NCBI GenBank assembly: GCA_009783525.1
Contig: WRDG01000006.1
Span: 1 to 22,895 of the forward strand
Source of the DNA: Defluviitaleaceae bacterium
Lineage (GTDB): Bacteria > Bacillota > Clostridia > Lachnospirales > WQUN01
DNA: 22,895 nt
Direction of reading: 5' to 3'
Below the pieces are notes generated by a model. That model saw nothing but the letters and a program-made list of their open reading frames with translations. It was not told the DNA's origin and did no database searches. Both the position numbers and the translations under genes were made by a program. Below, piece after piece: positions 1 to 6,604 of the stretch; the first letter of the stretch is position 1; the number at the start of each line of letters is the position of its first letter.

Positions 1-14
1 ATTAACTGCAACCA

Positions 15-78
15 CCGATTTTGCACTTCGAAAAATTCCTTATTGCCGGAATTTTCCTCGCGTAAAATCGAGTTAATC
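15..78 (-). repeat. Palindromic dispersed repeat, copy 1
   Basis: Read on the minus strand, these 64 bases match 22229-22292 at 59 of 64 positions by my manual alignment, so the two copies are inverted relative to each other. Each copy folds on itself. The outer arms GATTTT and AAAATC and the inner arms ATTCC and GGAAT enclose an 8-base loop (GGCAATAA here). It lies just upstream of a short basic ORF and encodes nothing obvious. The similarity fades toward the window start, so the repeat seems to end within the window on that side. It resembles small intergenic palindromes of the REP or MITE kind; the exact family is not recognised. Confidence 0.75.
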
Positions 79-112
79 AACGAATATTAAACACGGCGCG
101 AAAGGTGTAAAA

Positions 113-334
113 ATGAAAAAATTTGTGCAGCTTGACAAATTGAGCAAGCGGGCCCGCAAGGAGCGGGACGCGAGGGAGCGGCGCACATGGGGCGGCTTGA
201 ACCCAGCGACGCGGGTGCTTCAAAACAAAAAAACAGACAGGCGCGAAAAAGCCCGGTGGGATGCATACGACGATTCCCAGCCGGGCTTTTTTGCTGCTTG
301 TAAAATTATTTTAAAGCCTCGTGCGTTTCTTTAA
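113..334 (+). CDS. Short, very basic protein whose frame runs through a terminator hairpin
   Basis: The ATG follows an AAAGGTG ribosome binding site at about 6 bases. The 73-residue product is strongly basic over residues 1-50 (KRARKER, RERR, KKTDRREKAR) and has a central TWGGLNPATR. A rho-independent hairpin covers codons 46-58 and its T-run encodes Phe59-Phe60, so a transcript ending there would have no stop codon. No stop triplet occurs in any frame from 201 to 300. The last residues overlap the 3' end of the convergent aldo/keto reductase gene. I do not recognise a named family. Two readings remain: a genuine gene with a non-stop transcript, as in arfA and brfA, or an ORF whose true 3' end has been lost. 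Translation of residues 1-50 is likelier than translation of the tail. Confidence 0.5.
   Translation: MKKFVQLDKLSKRARKERDARERRTWGGLNPATRVLQNKKTDRREKARWDAYDDSQPGFFAACKIILKPRAFL
245..292. terminator. Bidirectional rho-independent terminator
   Basis: The arms GCCCGGTGGGA (251-261) and TCCCAGCCGGGC (275-286) pair with a single bulged base. Six T follow on the plus strand and five on the minus strand. It lies 14 bases beyond the stop codon of the aldo/keto reductase gene, which it would terminate on the minus strand. On the plus strand it lies inside the reading frame of the short basic ORF. Confidence 0.8.
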
Positions 335-1430
335 GCTGTTTGATTATTTCGATTTTTTGCGGGCACTTTTTTTCGCATTCGCCGCATTCGGTGCAGGCGG
401 TCGCTGGCTTGTCGTTTGATTCCGGCTTGAGGAGGTTTGAATACTCCCACTTTGCGTGCTGCTTCAAACCGTAAATCCGGTCGTAGTTCATAAATTTGAA
501 TACCTTGCCGATGTCTATCCCCTGCGGGCAGGGCTTGCAATAATTGCAGCCCGTGCAGTAGAGGTCGGCGAGGTTTTTTATGTCTTTAAAATTTTTGTCC
601 ACGCGGTCCCATTCGTCGGGCGTGAGCGGCCCGGAAACGGAAGCGGTCGCCGCGTTTTCTTCAATGTTTTCAAATGATTCCATGCCGGAGAAGGCGACAT
701 TGACATGCGGGTTTGAAAGCACGAACCGCAGCGCGAGCTCGGCGGTTGACTTTACCTTCTCGCCCAGGATTTCTTGGATGACCTTGCTCGGCTCGCGCAG
801 GCGGCCGCCGCCGACCGGGCCCATCACGGAAACGCCGAGCCCTTTCTCGCCGCAATGCCGTATCGTGTCCTCGTTCGAGCGGTCGAGCAGGTTGTATTGA
901 AGCAAAACCGACTCAAAGAAGCCGGAGTCTGCAATTCCCTTTATGTTTTCCGGCTCGTCGTGCGTAGAAAACGAAATGTGGCGGATCACTCCTTCGTCTT
1001 TCGCTTTGCGCATCGCGTCGACAAGGCCGCCCTTGACGTTTATGTTTTCGTTCCACGACGAGAGCGACAGTCCCCAGAAGAGGTAGAAGTCTATGTAGTC
1101 GGTCTGCAATTCGGTAAGCGAGCGTTCGAGCCATTTCATCCAGCCGTCGTAGGTTCCGTCCGATCCGTTTTTAGTCGAAATGAAAACCTTGTCGCGCCGC
1201 CCCTTAAACGCTCTGCCTGTGAAACCTTCGCTGAAGCCGTCCATGTAATAGTGGCCCGTGTCGAATATGTTTACGCCAAGCTCAAGCGCCTTGTCGATCA
1301 ACGGTATCGCCTTTTCGTCGTCCACGCCCGCGGCCTTGCCGTCCGCATCGTAAATCATAGGCATGCGCGCAATCCCGAAGCCCAGCGAGCTTAACTTTTT
1401 TCCGGTTTTTCCGTATTCCTTATATAACAT
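306..1430 (-). CDS. Aldo/keto reductase with C-terminal two-cluster ferredoxin domain
   Basis: A 374-residue protein with an N-terminal NAD(P)H-dependent aldo/keto reductase barrel (about residues 1-285) and a C-terminal domain with two 4Fe-4S motifs: C292/C295/C298/C301 before P302, and C346/C349/C352/C356 before P357. It belongs to the iron-sulfur aldo/keto reductases common in anaerobes; the substrate is unknown. Of the catalytic tetrad, Asp57, Tyr62 and Lys87 are present. The histidine normally found at the end of the DYxDxYLLH strand is replaced by Trp119 (DYIDFYLFWG). The start at 1430 is chosen because GGAG lies about 8 bases before it; an in-frame start 51 bases further upstream has no such site. 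It lies 57 bases downstream of the hemerythrin gene on the same strand, and a weak GCCGG/CCGGC hairpin sits in the gap, so they may be co-transcribed. Confidence 0.9.
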   Translation of the reverse strand: MLYKEYGKTGKKLSSLGFGIARMPMIYDADGKAAGVDDEKAIPLIDKALELGVNIFDTGHYYMDGFSEGFTGRAFKGRRDKVFISTKNGSDGTYDGWMKWLERSLTELQTDYIDFYLFWGLSLSSWNENINVKGGLVDAMRKAKDEGVIRHISFSTHDEPENIKGIADSGFFESVLLQYNLLDRSNEDTIRHCGEKGLGVSVMGPVGGGRLREPSKVIQEILGEKVKSTAELALRFVLSNPHVNVAFSGMESFENIEENAATASVSGPLTPDEWDRVDKNFKDIKNLADLYCTGCNYCKPCPQGIDIGKVFKFMNYDRIYGLKQHAKWEYSNLLKPESNDKPATACTECGECEKKCPQKIEIIKQLKETHEALK

Positions 1431-1487
1431 GATCCGTCTCCTTTTTTTTCTAAACAACGCCGGATTTATTTTGACCGGCAAAATTTT

Positions 1488-1883
1488 TTACGCTTTTAAA
1501 TAATGTTCGGCATATTTTTTATCTTCGAGGCTGATGTGCTCGATTATCCAGTTAATTAAAAATTTGCTCGCCTCGTCGATTATTTCACGCGAGATGCCTT
1601 CGGAGTCGATGCGGTCCTTCAAGTCGTTAAAATCATCAATAAAATATTTATGCAGCCGTTCGTGCGCGTTTACATCCGGATAAGATTTTTCGCGCTGCAA
1701 CGCGATTTCGAACGAAAAGTGCTGGAGCACGTACGATTCCAAAAAAACCAGCATCCCGTTGATTTCGCTTTGAGCGAGGTTGCCGCCGGCCTTTTCAAAA
1801 AAATTTTCCGCATGCTCGATTAATTGCTTATGCTGCGTGTCGATTTCTTCAATGCCGGTGTTGAGCGATTCGTCCCAAGCCAT
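1488..1883 (-). CDS. Bacteriohemerythrin
   Basis: A 131-residue single-domain hemerythrin, a cytoplasmic four-helix bundle that binds O2 at a non-heme di-iron centre. All seven expected iron ligands are visible: His18 (IDTQH), the HxxxE pair His55/Glu59, the HxxxH pair His74/His78, and the HxxxxD pair His116/Asp121. Trp3 and the GIEEIDTQH stretch are typical of the family. The start is set at 1883 because GGGAGG lies about 8 bases upstream; an in-frame ATG 15 bases earlier would swallow that site. It is divergent from the V-ATPase operon and sits upstream of the iron-sulfur aldo/keto reductase. A role in O2 sensing, storage or scavenging is the family expectation and is not shown by the sequence. 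Confidence 0.92.
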   Translation of the reverse strand: MAWDESLNTGIEEIDTQHKQLIEHAENFFEKAGGNLAQSEINGMLVFLESYVLQHFSFEIALQREKSYPDVNAHERLHKYFIDDFNDLKDRIDSEGISREIIDEASKFLINWIIEHISLEDKKYAEHYLKA

Positions 1884-1933
1884 GCAATTTCCTCCCATTA
1901 AAATATTTTATTGTAAAGCATTTATAAACTCCC

Positions 1934-1987
1934 TGCGCAGAATCACCTTCGGTGTTTCTTCCTTGCACAGAATCACCTTCGGTGTTT
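1934..1987 (-). repeat. Two-copy 30-bp direct repeat with small hairpins
   Basis: Two 24-base units (1934-1957 and 1964-1987) differ at one position (TGCGCAG versus TGCACAG) and recur with a 30-base period. Each holds CACC-TTC-GGTG, a tiny perfect hairpin. The pair lies about 50 bases upstream of the hemerythrin start. Two units are too few, and the spacer (6 bases) too short, for a CRISPR array. They could be a binding site, a remnant of a dispersed repeat, or a structured leader. Confidence 0.75.
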
Positions 1988-2002
1988 TTGCGTATTGAAA
2001 AA

Positions 2003-2062
2003 CGGTCGGCTTGCGACCGATTATAACAACTATTTGAATTTATTTGTAAAGAATAATAAAAT
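2003..2062 (+). promoter_or_regulatory. Probable promoter of the V-ATPase operon, with upstream hairpin
   Basis: TTGAAT (2034-2039) and TAAAAT (2057-2062) are separated by 17 bases, a fair sigma-A promoter. It would start transcription about 30 bases before the first gene of the operon. A perfect 6-bp inverted repeat, CGGTCG/CGACCG (2003-2008 and 2014-2019), lies just upstream of the -35 box and could be an operator or simply a hairpin. No other promoter as good was seen in the 214-base divergent region. Confidence 0.45.
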
Positions 2063-2097
2063 GTCCGGGTTATTGCATACACGAAAGGAAGATAGGC

Positions 2098-3261
2098 ATG
2101 CGTTACATTGGCGCGCAGGCGAAGGGTCTCCGAATGCCCATCATCAACCCGGGCGATCCGCTTGCGGAATTGGTCGCCGTACAGTTGGCGGCGGCTTCGG
2201 CGGCGGAGGGCACGGAGCTTAAGCCCGACGATATAATCGCCGTTACCGAAGCGGTGGTAGGGAAAGCGCAAAAAAATTATGTAAAGATAGACGATATTGC
2301 CGAGGACATCAAACAAAAATATCCGGGCGGCACGGTCGGGGTAGTGTTCCCCATCATGTCGCGCAACCGTTTTTTAAATATTTTAAAGGGAATAACCGCC
2401 GGCGCAAAAAAAGTTTATGTGCTGCTGGCTTTTCCTGCGGACGAGCAGGGCAATCCGCTGGCGGACATGGAACTGTACGACGACATTGCGGACGCGATGC
2501 CGCCGGGGCCGGTCCCCGCGGATGTTTATAAAAAGCTCGCGGGCACATACCTGCATCCGTTTACGGGTGTGGACTACATAGAACTGTACGAATCCGCGGG
2601 CGCGTCGGTCTATGTTTCGTCCAATCCGAGGGACATTTTAAAATTGACTCCGCATGTTTTGGCCGCGGACATTCAAAACAGGTTTATCACGCAAAAACGG
2701 CTGCTTAAAGCCGGGGCGAAAACGGTGTATACATTGTCCGACGTGATGAGCGCTTCGGTTAACGGCAGCGGCTTTAACGAAAAATACGGCGTCCTGGGCT
2801 CAAACCTCGCCACGGACGACACATTAAAACTTTTCCCGCGCGAATGCGAAGCCTTTATATACGAACTGCAGGATAAAATTTTTGGCAAAACCGGAGTAAG
2901 GCCGGAAGTCATGGTTTACGGCGACGGCGCCTACAAGGATCCGGAGCGCGGCATATGGGAGTTTGCTGACCCGGTCGTGTCGCCGGCGTTTACCGAAAGG
3001 CTCGGGGGCATGCCGAACGAAATAAAAATAAAAATGGTGGCCGACCAATACTTAGCGGACTTAAAGGGCGAAGCAAAATCGGAAGCAGTCCGCGAAATGA
3101 TCAGGCAAAAATCCGACGACAATCCTTATAACGAGGGCACTACGCCAAGAAAATTTTTCAATCTTTTGGGCAGCCTCTGCGATTTGGTCAGCGGCAGCGG
3201 AGACAAGGGGACGCCCGTGGTTTGGGTGCGCGGTTATTTCGACAACTATGCGACGGAATAA
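2098..3261 (+). CDS. Coenzyme F420-0:L-glutamate ligase-like protein
   Basis: A 387-residue protein. The start (GLRMPIINPGDPLAEL) and the following Asp/Glu-rich region with DDIIAVTEAVVGK match the fold of coenzyme F420-0:gamma-glutamyl ligases (CofE family), as does the length of the longer Firmicute members. True CofE adds glutamate to F420-0 using GTP. No other F420 gene is visible here and most Clostridia do not make F420, so this is probably a paralogue with an unknown amide-forming reaction. The ATG has AAAGGAAG about 7 bases upstream. Only 3 bases separate its stop from the next gene, the ATPase subunit G homologue, which argues that it is the first gene of the V-ATPase operon. Family assignment is fairly sure; function is not. 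Confidence 0.78.
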   Translation: MRYIGAQAKGLRMPIINPGDPLAELVAVQLAAASAAEGTELKPDDIIAVTEAVVGKAQKNYVKIDDIAEDIKQKYPGGTVGVVFPIMSRNRFLNILKGITAGAKKVYVLLAFPADEQGNPLADMELYDDIADAMPPGPVPADVYKKLAGTYLHPFTGVDYIELYESAGASVYVSSNPRDILKLTPHVLAADIQNRFITQKRLLKAGAKTVYTLSDVMSASVNGSGFNEKYGVLGSNLATDDTLKLFPRECEAFIYELQDKIFGKTGVRPEVMVYGDGAYKDPERGIWEFADPVVSPAFTERLGGMPNEIKIKMVADQYLADLKGEAKSEAVREMIRQKSDDNPYNEGTTPRKFFNLLGSLCDLVSGSGDKGTPVVWVRGYFDNYATE

Positions 3262-3264
3262 AAA

Positions 3265-3588
3265 ATGGATAACATAAACATAATAACGTCTCTCATTGAA
3301 ATAGAAGAAGAGGCCGACGGGCGTATCGGAGCCGCGGAAACTGAAAAAGAAAGCCTGCGGTTGTTGATTGAAAGGGAAGCCGGCCTTCGTATCGCGCAAA
3401 TCAAGCTTGACGCAGAAAAAAAAGCCGAAAATTATCAAAAATTGCGCGAGTTTGAAAGCGAGCGCGAAATAGCCGAAATAACAGCCGATACGGAAATAAA
3501 GATTATTACTACGGAAGCAAAATACGATATGGAGCGCGAAAAGCTTGTCGCAAAAATGCGTGAAGCGGTATTAGCCGCCGAAGCATGA
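3265..3588 (+). CDS. V-type ATP synthase peripheral stalk subunit G/H (NtpF-like)
   Basis: A 107-residue protein that is almost entirely a charged, alanine- and glutamate-rich alpha helix with heptad character, predicted to be one long coiled coil. No catalytic motif is present. Position and composition fit subunit G (also called H; NtpF in Enterococcus), which pairs with subunit E to form the peripheral stalks that hold the A3B3 head against rotation. Sequence in this family is poorly conserved, so the call rests on size, coiled coil and position at the head of the ATPase genes. The ATG has no clear ribosome binding site, only an A-rich stretch, and starts 3 bases after the upstream stop, which suggests coupled translation. 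Its 3' end overlaps the next gene in an ATGA. Confidence 0.75.
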   Translation: MDNINIITSLIEIEEEADGRIGAAETEKESLRLLIEREAGLRIAQIKLDAEKKAENYQKLREFESEREIAEITADTEIKIITTEAKYDMEREKLVAKMREAVLAAEA

Positions 3589-4598
3589 ATTTTTACGCGG
3601 TAAACGCAAAAATCTTCGCGATGCGAAGCAAACTGCTCAAGCGGAAAGACTACGAATATCTATGCTCGTTAAAAACGGTGGACGAAGTCGGGGTTTTTAT
3701 TGCCGAACAGCCGTTTTACAGTTTTTTAATGCCCGCCGCAGAAAACGGAGGCACGCACAGGGGCGCGCTGGAGCAAATGCTCGCGCCGGTTATTTATTAC
3801 GCTTACGAAAATATCGGATGCTTTTTTTACGAAAAAAAATACCGCTTTTTTATGGATCGGCTGTTCGAGCGGCATCCGCATACATTCATTAAACTCCTTA
3901 TGTGCGGCATCCGCGATAAAAACCCGCACACCGCGGTTTTTGAACTTTCGGCGTTTATTAATAAATATATACGGACCGACGCGCATAAATTGGCCTCGGC
4001 GGACAATTTGGAAACATTTGTCGACAGCTTAAAAAAAGCGCCGTTCTATCCGATGATAACGGCGGCATACGAAGAAAACAAATCGATTTTCGCCATAGAG
4101 ACTCAGTTGGATCTATATTATTATCTCCGCCTTAAAAAATTTGCCGGCAGCCTCGGGAAAAAAAGCAAAGCGGCAATGGATAAACTGACCGGCGAAGAAA
4201 TCGATATACGCAACATAATTTGGATGTACCGTTTAAAATTTTTTTTCGGAATAAACGACGCAAGGATATACACATATCTAATACCGATCCATTACCGGCT
4301 TAAGCCAAGTGATATCAGGCAGCTGGCGGAATGTGCGCACGAAGATTTATTTACGGAGAAGATTCAGTCTACGGCTTACAAAAATATTTTCGGGGACTTT
4401 ACAAAACCCGAAAGAAAATTTGATTTGCACATGCAAAAACTTTTGGCCCAAACCGCAGGCAAATGCCGCGATACTCCGGCCTGCGCTGTTTCTTTTCTTT
4501 TCGATCTGGAAATAGAGATAAAAAACCTGACGACCGTGATCGAAGGGGTCAGATACGGGCTTGCGGCGGGTTCCATTTTGTCGCAGCTTATTTGTTAA
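3585..4598 (+). CDS. ntpC: V-type ATP synthase subunit C (AC39/d family)
   Basis: A 337-residue soluble, mostly helical protein of the vATP-synt_AC39 family. This subunit forms the funnel that joins the central shaft (D/F) to the membrane K ring. Family features are the NFYAVNAKIFAMRSKLL start, the repeated three-fold helical layout, aromatic residues through the middle, and a C-terminal segment rich in EIEIKNL, as in other bacterial C subunits. Length is normal. The start overlaps the preceding gene by an ATGA, so translation is coupled. The stop codon lies inside the first unit of an octamer tandem repeat. In the classical Enterococcus ntp operon this gene lies between E and the central-shaft subunit gene, while here it precedes subunit I. 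Confidence 0.88.
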   Translation: MNFYAVNAKIFAMRSKLLKRKDYEYLCSLKTVDEVGVFIAEQPFYSFLMPAAENGGTHRGALEQMLAPVIYYAYENIGCFFYEKKYRFFMDRLFERHPHTFIKLLMCGIRDKNPHTAVFELSAFINKYIRTDAHKLASADNLETFVDSLKKAPFYPMITAAYEENKSIFAIETQLDLYYYLRLKKFAGSLGKKSKAAMDKLTGEEIDIRNIIWMYRLKFFFGINDARIYTYLIPIHYRLKPSDIRQLAECAHEDLFTEKIQSTAYKNIFGDFTKPERKFDLHMQKLLAQTAGKCRDTPACAVSFLFDLEIEIKNLTTVIEGVRYGLAAGSILSQLIC

Positions 4599-4638
4599 TT
4601 TGTTAATTTGTTAATTTGTTAATTTGTTAATTTGTTAA
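4591..4638 (+). repeat. Octamer tandem repeat (TTTGTTAA)x6
   Basis: Six perfect copies of TTTGTTAA followed by a degenerate seventh (ATTTGCTAA). The first copy contains the stop codon of ntpC, so changes in copy number would not alter that protein but would alter the ntpC-ntpI spacing by 8 bases per unit. Each unit contains a TAA, so ribosomes entering in any frame stop here. The tract is A/T-only except for one G per unit, in contrast with the GC-richer genes around it. Confidence 0.95.
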
Positions 4639-4673
4639 ATTTGCTAAAAATGCTTTGACGGAAAGGCGCCCTT

Positions 4674-4694
4674 ATGCGGACGGCATTGTCATGA
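4674..4694 (+). promoter_or_regulatory. Six-codon mini-ORF coupled to ntpI start
   Basis: ATG at 4674 is preceded by GGAAAGG at about 7 bases and reads MRTALS before TGA at 4692-4694. That TGA overlaps the ATG of ntpI (4691-4693) as ATGA, the same junction used by several other genes of this operon. The ntpI ATG itself has no ribosome binding site, so ribosomes may load at the mini-ORF and reinitiate. The inference rests on sequence only. Confidence 0.5.
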
Positions 4695-6604
4695 TAGAAA
4701 AAATGAAATACATAAATATAACCGGACCTATCGACCTGCTCGACACTATAACCGAAGGATGTCTTTCGGCCTATGATATTCAATTTGAAAACGCCGCAAA
4801 AAAAATGGGCGCAATCGACGGATTGCGCCCTTTTTCAATGCCCAATCCGTTTGCCGAACATGCGCGGATGGCGGCGGATCTGCTCGCATCGCTTGAACGG
4901 CGGGACAGAACCAAGGCCGACTGTATAAAAATAGACGCGGACCGCGCCGTAAAAACAGTCGAATCGGCTCATATAAATTTTTTGGCGAGCCAAAAAAACA
5001 AAGAAGAGCTTAGGCTAAAAAAAGAAGAGTGCGGCAAAAACTATAGTCTGCTTTCGCATTTTTCGGGGCTCGATTTTGACTTTAACAAGCTGGAGTCTTT
5101 CAAGCACATCAACTATGCGTTCGGATGCATGCCCAGGGCAAACTACATGCAGTTCGAATCATTTTTATACGGCGAGCCGGAAATACTCTTCGCCGAAAGC
5201 GAAACGGACCGCGATTTTGTGTGGGGCGTATACTTCACGCCCGCACCGTTTTCGGACAAGGTTCGCTCGATATTCAACTCGCTGCATTTCGAAACGTTTG
5301 ATCTGGCGGATGCGTATAACGGCGCAAAAAACGAAATGATTTCCGCCGCCGCCGAATATTGGAAAAACAAGCTTGCCGAAACGGAAAGTTTGCTTAGTGA
5401 GCCGGACGTTTGCGCGTCTGCCGAGCCGGAGCATGATCCCGCCGAATTGCGCGCGGCGTGCGAAAAAATAATGAGGCTTAACGATGTATACGGCTTGCGT
5501 AAAAATGCGGCGGTTACGGCGCAGGGAAACTTTATTTACGTCGGCTGGACGACGCGCAAGGATGCAAAGAGGATGGCCGCAGAACTGAGCGGTTACGGGC
5601 TGACATTTTTTTCGAGGGAATACGTAAGAGGCGATCCCGAAACGGATCTGCCTCCGACACGCCTCAAAAATTTGCCCGTTGTCGGGCTTTTCGAATTTTT
5701 CGTTAAAATGTACGGATTGCCGAGATACGGCGAGATGGATCCCACGCCGATAATGGCGGTCGTTTACACTCTGCTCTTCGGTATTATGTTCGGCGACGCG
5801 GGCCACGGCATTTGCCTTGCCGTAATCGGGCTGCTTCTTTACGCAACAAAAAAGAACCCGCTCGGAGGCATAATGGCGGCAGCGGGATTTTCCGGGATGA
5901 TTTTCGGTTTTGTCTACGGTATTGTTTTCGGACTCGAAGACGTCCTTCGCGCCTACCTTAAAAAACCGGCGGAAGACATAATCGGCACGCTGCTTTTTGC
6001 CGTCGCGGTGGGCGCGGGCCTTATACTCATGTCTATGGCGTTAAACATTGTCAACGCTTTAAAAAAACGCGACATGTTAAAATTTTTTTTGGATCCGAAC
6101 GGTATATCGGGATTTATTTTTTACGGAGCCGTCGTGCTTGCGATTTATATGTCCGTATACGGAAATAAATCCGTAAACGGGCTGTTTGTCGCCGCGGCTT
6201 GCCTGCCGCTGCTGGTCGTCGCGTTAAGGGAGCCCTTTTGCAGGATAATCAAGGGGGAGAGGTTTCTTTCCGAAGGATTGGGAATGTTTGCGGTCGGAAC
6301 GGTGATCGGATTGTATGAGGTGTTATTGTCATATGCGGCTAACACGATTTCTTTTGTGCGCGTTGGCGCGTTCGCGCTGACGCACGCCGGAATGATGGCG
6401 GTGGTCGCCCTTCTTGCGCGGAACTCATCGGGATTGTCGCATATAGCTTTTATAGTTTTGGGTAATTTGCTTGTCATTGCCATCGAAGGACTGTTGGTCG
6501 GCATACAGGTGCTTCGTTTAAATTTTTACGAACTGTTCAGCCGTTTTTACCAAAGCGGCGGAAAACCGTTCACGCCGAGCTTAAAAAAGGAGGCGGTCAA
6601 ATGA
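4691..6604 (+). CDS. ntpI: V-type ATP synthase subunit I (a subunit, ion channel stator)
   Basis: A 637-residue membrane protein. The N-terminal half (about 1-330) is a soluble helical arm; the rest contains seven or eight membrane spans starting near FGIMFGDAGHGICL. The span NTISFVRVGAFALTHAG carries the essential arginine (about residue 557) that faces the K-ring glutamate during ion transfer. The start MIEKMKYINITGP is the usual family beginning. An in-frame TTG at 4655 would add 12 residues and is less likely. The ATG at 4691 lacks a ribosome binding site and overlaps the stop of a six-codon mini-ORF. The stop overlaps the subunit K start by an ATGA. Length is normal for bacterial I subunits. 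Confidence 0.92.
   Translation: MIEKMKYINITGPIDLLDTITEGCLSAYDIQFENAAKKMGAIDGLRPFSMPNPFAEHARMAADLLASLERRDRTKADCIKIDADRAVKTVESAHINFLASQKNKEELRLKKEECGKNYSLLSHFSGLDFDFNKLESFKHINYAFGCMPRANYMQFESFLYGEPEILFAESETDRDFVWGVYFTPAPFSDKVRSIFNSLHFETFDLADAYNGAKNEMISAAAEYWKNKLAETESLLSEPDVCASAEPEHDPAELRAACEKIMRLNDVYGLRKNAAVTAQGNFIYVGWTTRKDAKRMAAELSGYGLTFFSREYVRGDPETDLPPTRLKNLPVVGLFEFFVKMYGLPRYGEMDPTPIMAVVYTLLFGIMFGDAGHGICLAVIGLLLYATKKNPLGGIMAAAGFSGMIFGFVYGIVFGLEDVLRAYLKKPAEDIIGTLLFAVAVGAGLILMSMALNIVNALKKRDMLKFFLDPNGISGFIFYGAVVLAIYMSVYGNKSVNGLFVAAACLPLLVVALREPFCRIIKGERFLSEGLGMFAVGTVIGLYEVLLSYAANTISFVRVGAFALTHAGMMAVVALLARNSSGLSHIAFIVLGNLLVIAIEGLLVGIQVLRLNFYELFSRFYQSGGKPFTPSLKKEAVK

Noticed and set aside
774..1394. 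Plus-strand open frame of 206 codons
   Set aside because: It is antisense to the aldo/keto reductase gene, whose motifs on the minus strand are unambiguous.
1934..1987. Possible minimal CRISPR array
   Set aside because: Only two units, a 6-base spacer and no cas genes; the units contain their own small hairpins.
1849..2316. Minus-strand frame in which the 30-bp repeats encode a ten-residue repeat (NTEGDS)
   Set aside because: It overlaps both the hemerythrin gene and the first operon gene, has no ribosome site, and the repeat period being a multiple of three is enough to explain the pattern.
4655..4690. TTG start that would lengthen ntpI by 12 residues
   Set aside because: The family start MIEKMK is at 4691, no ribosome site precedes the TTG, and the stretch is better explained by the mini-ORF in another frame.
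5165..5806. Minus-strand open frame of 213 codons
   Set aside because: It is antisense to ntpI, with no start signal and no recognisable motif; a similar frame at 6657-7271 opposite ntpK was rejected for the same reason.
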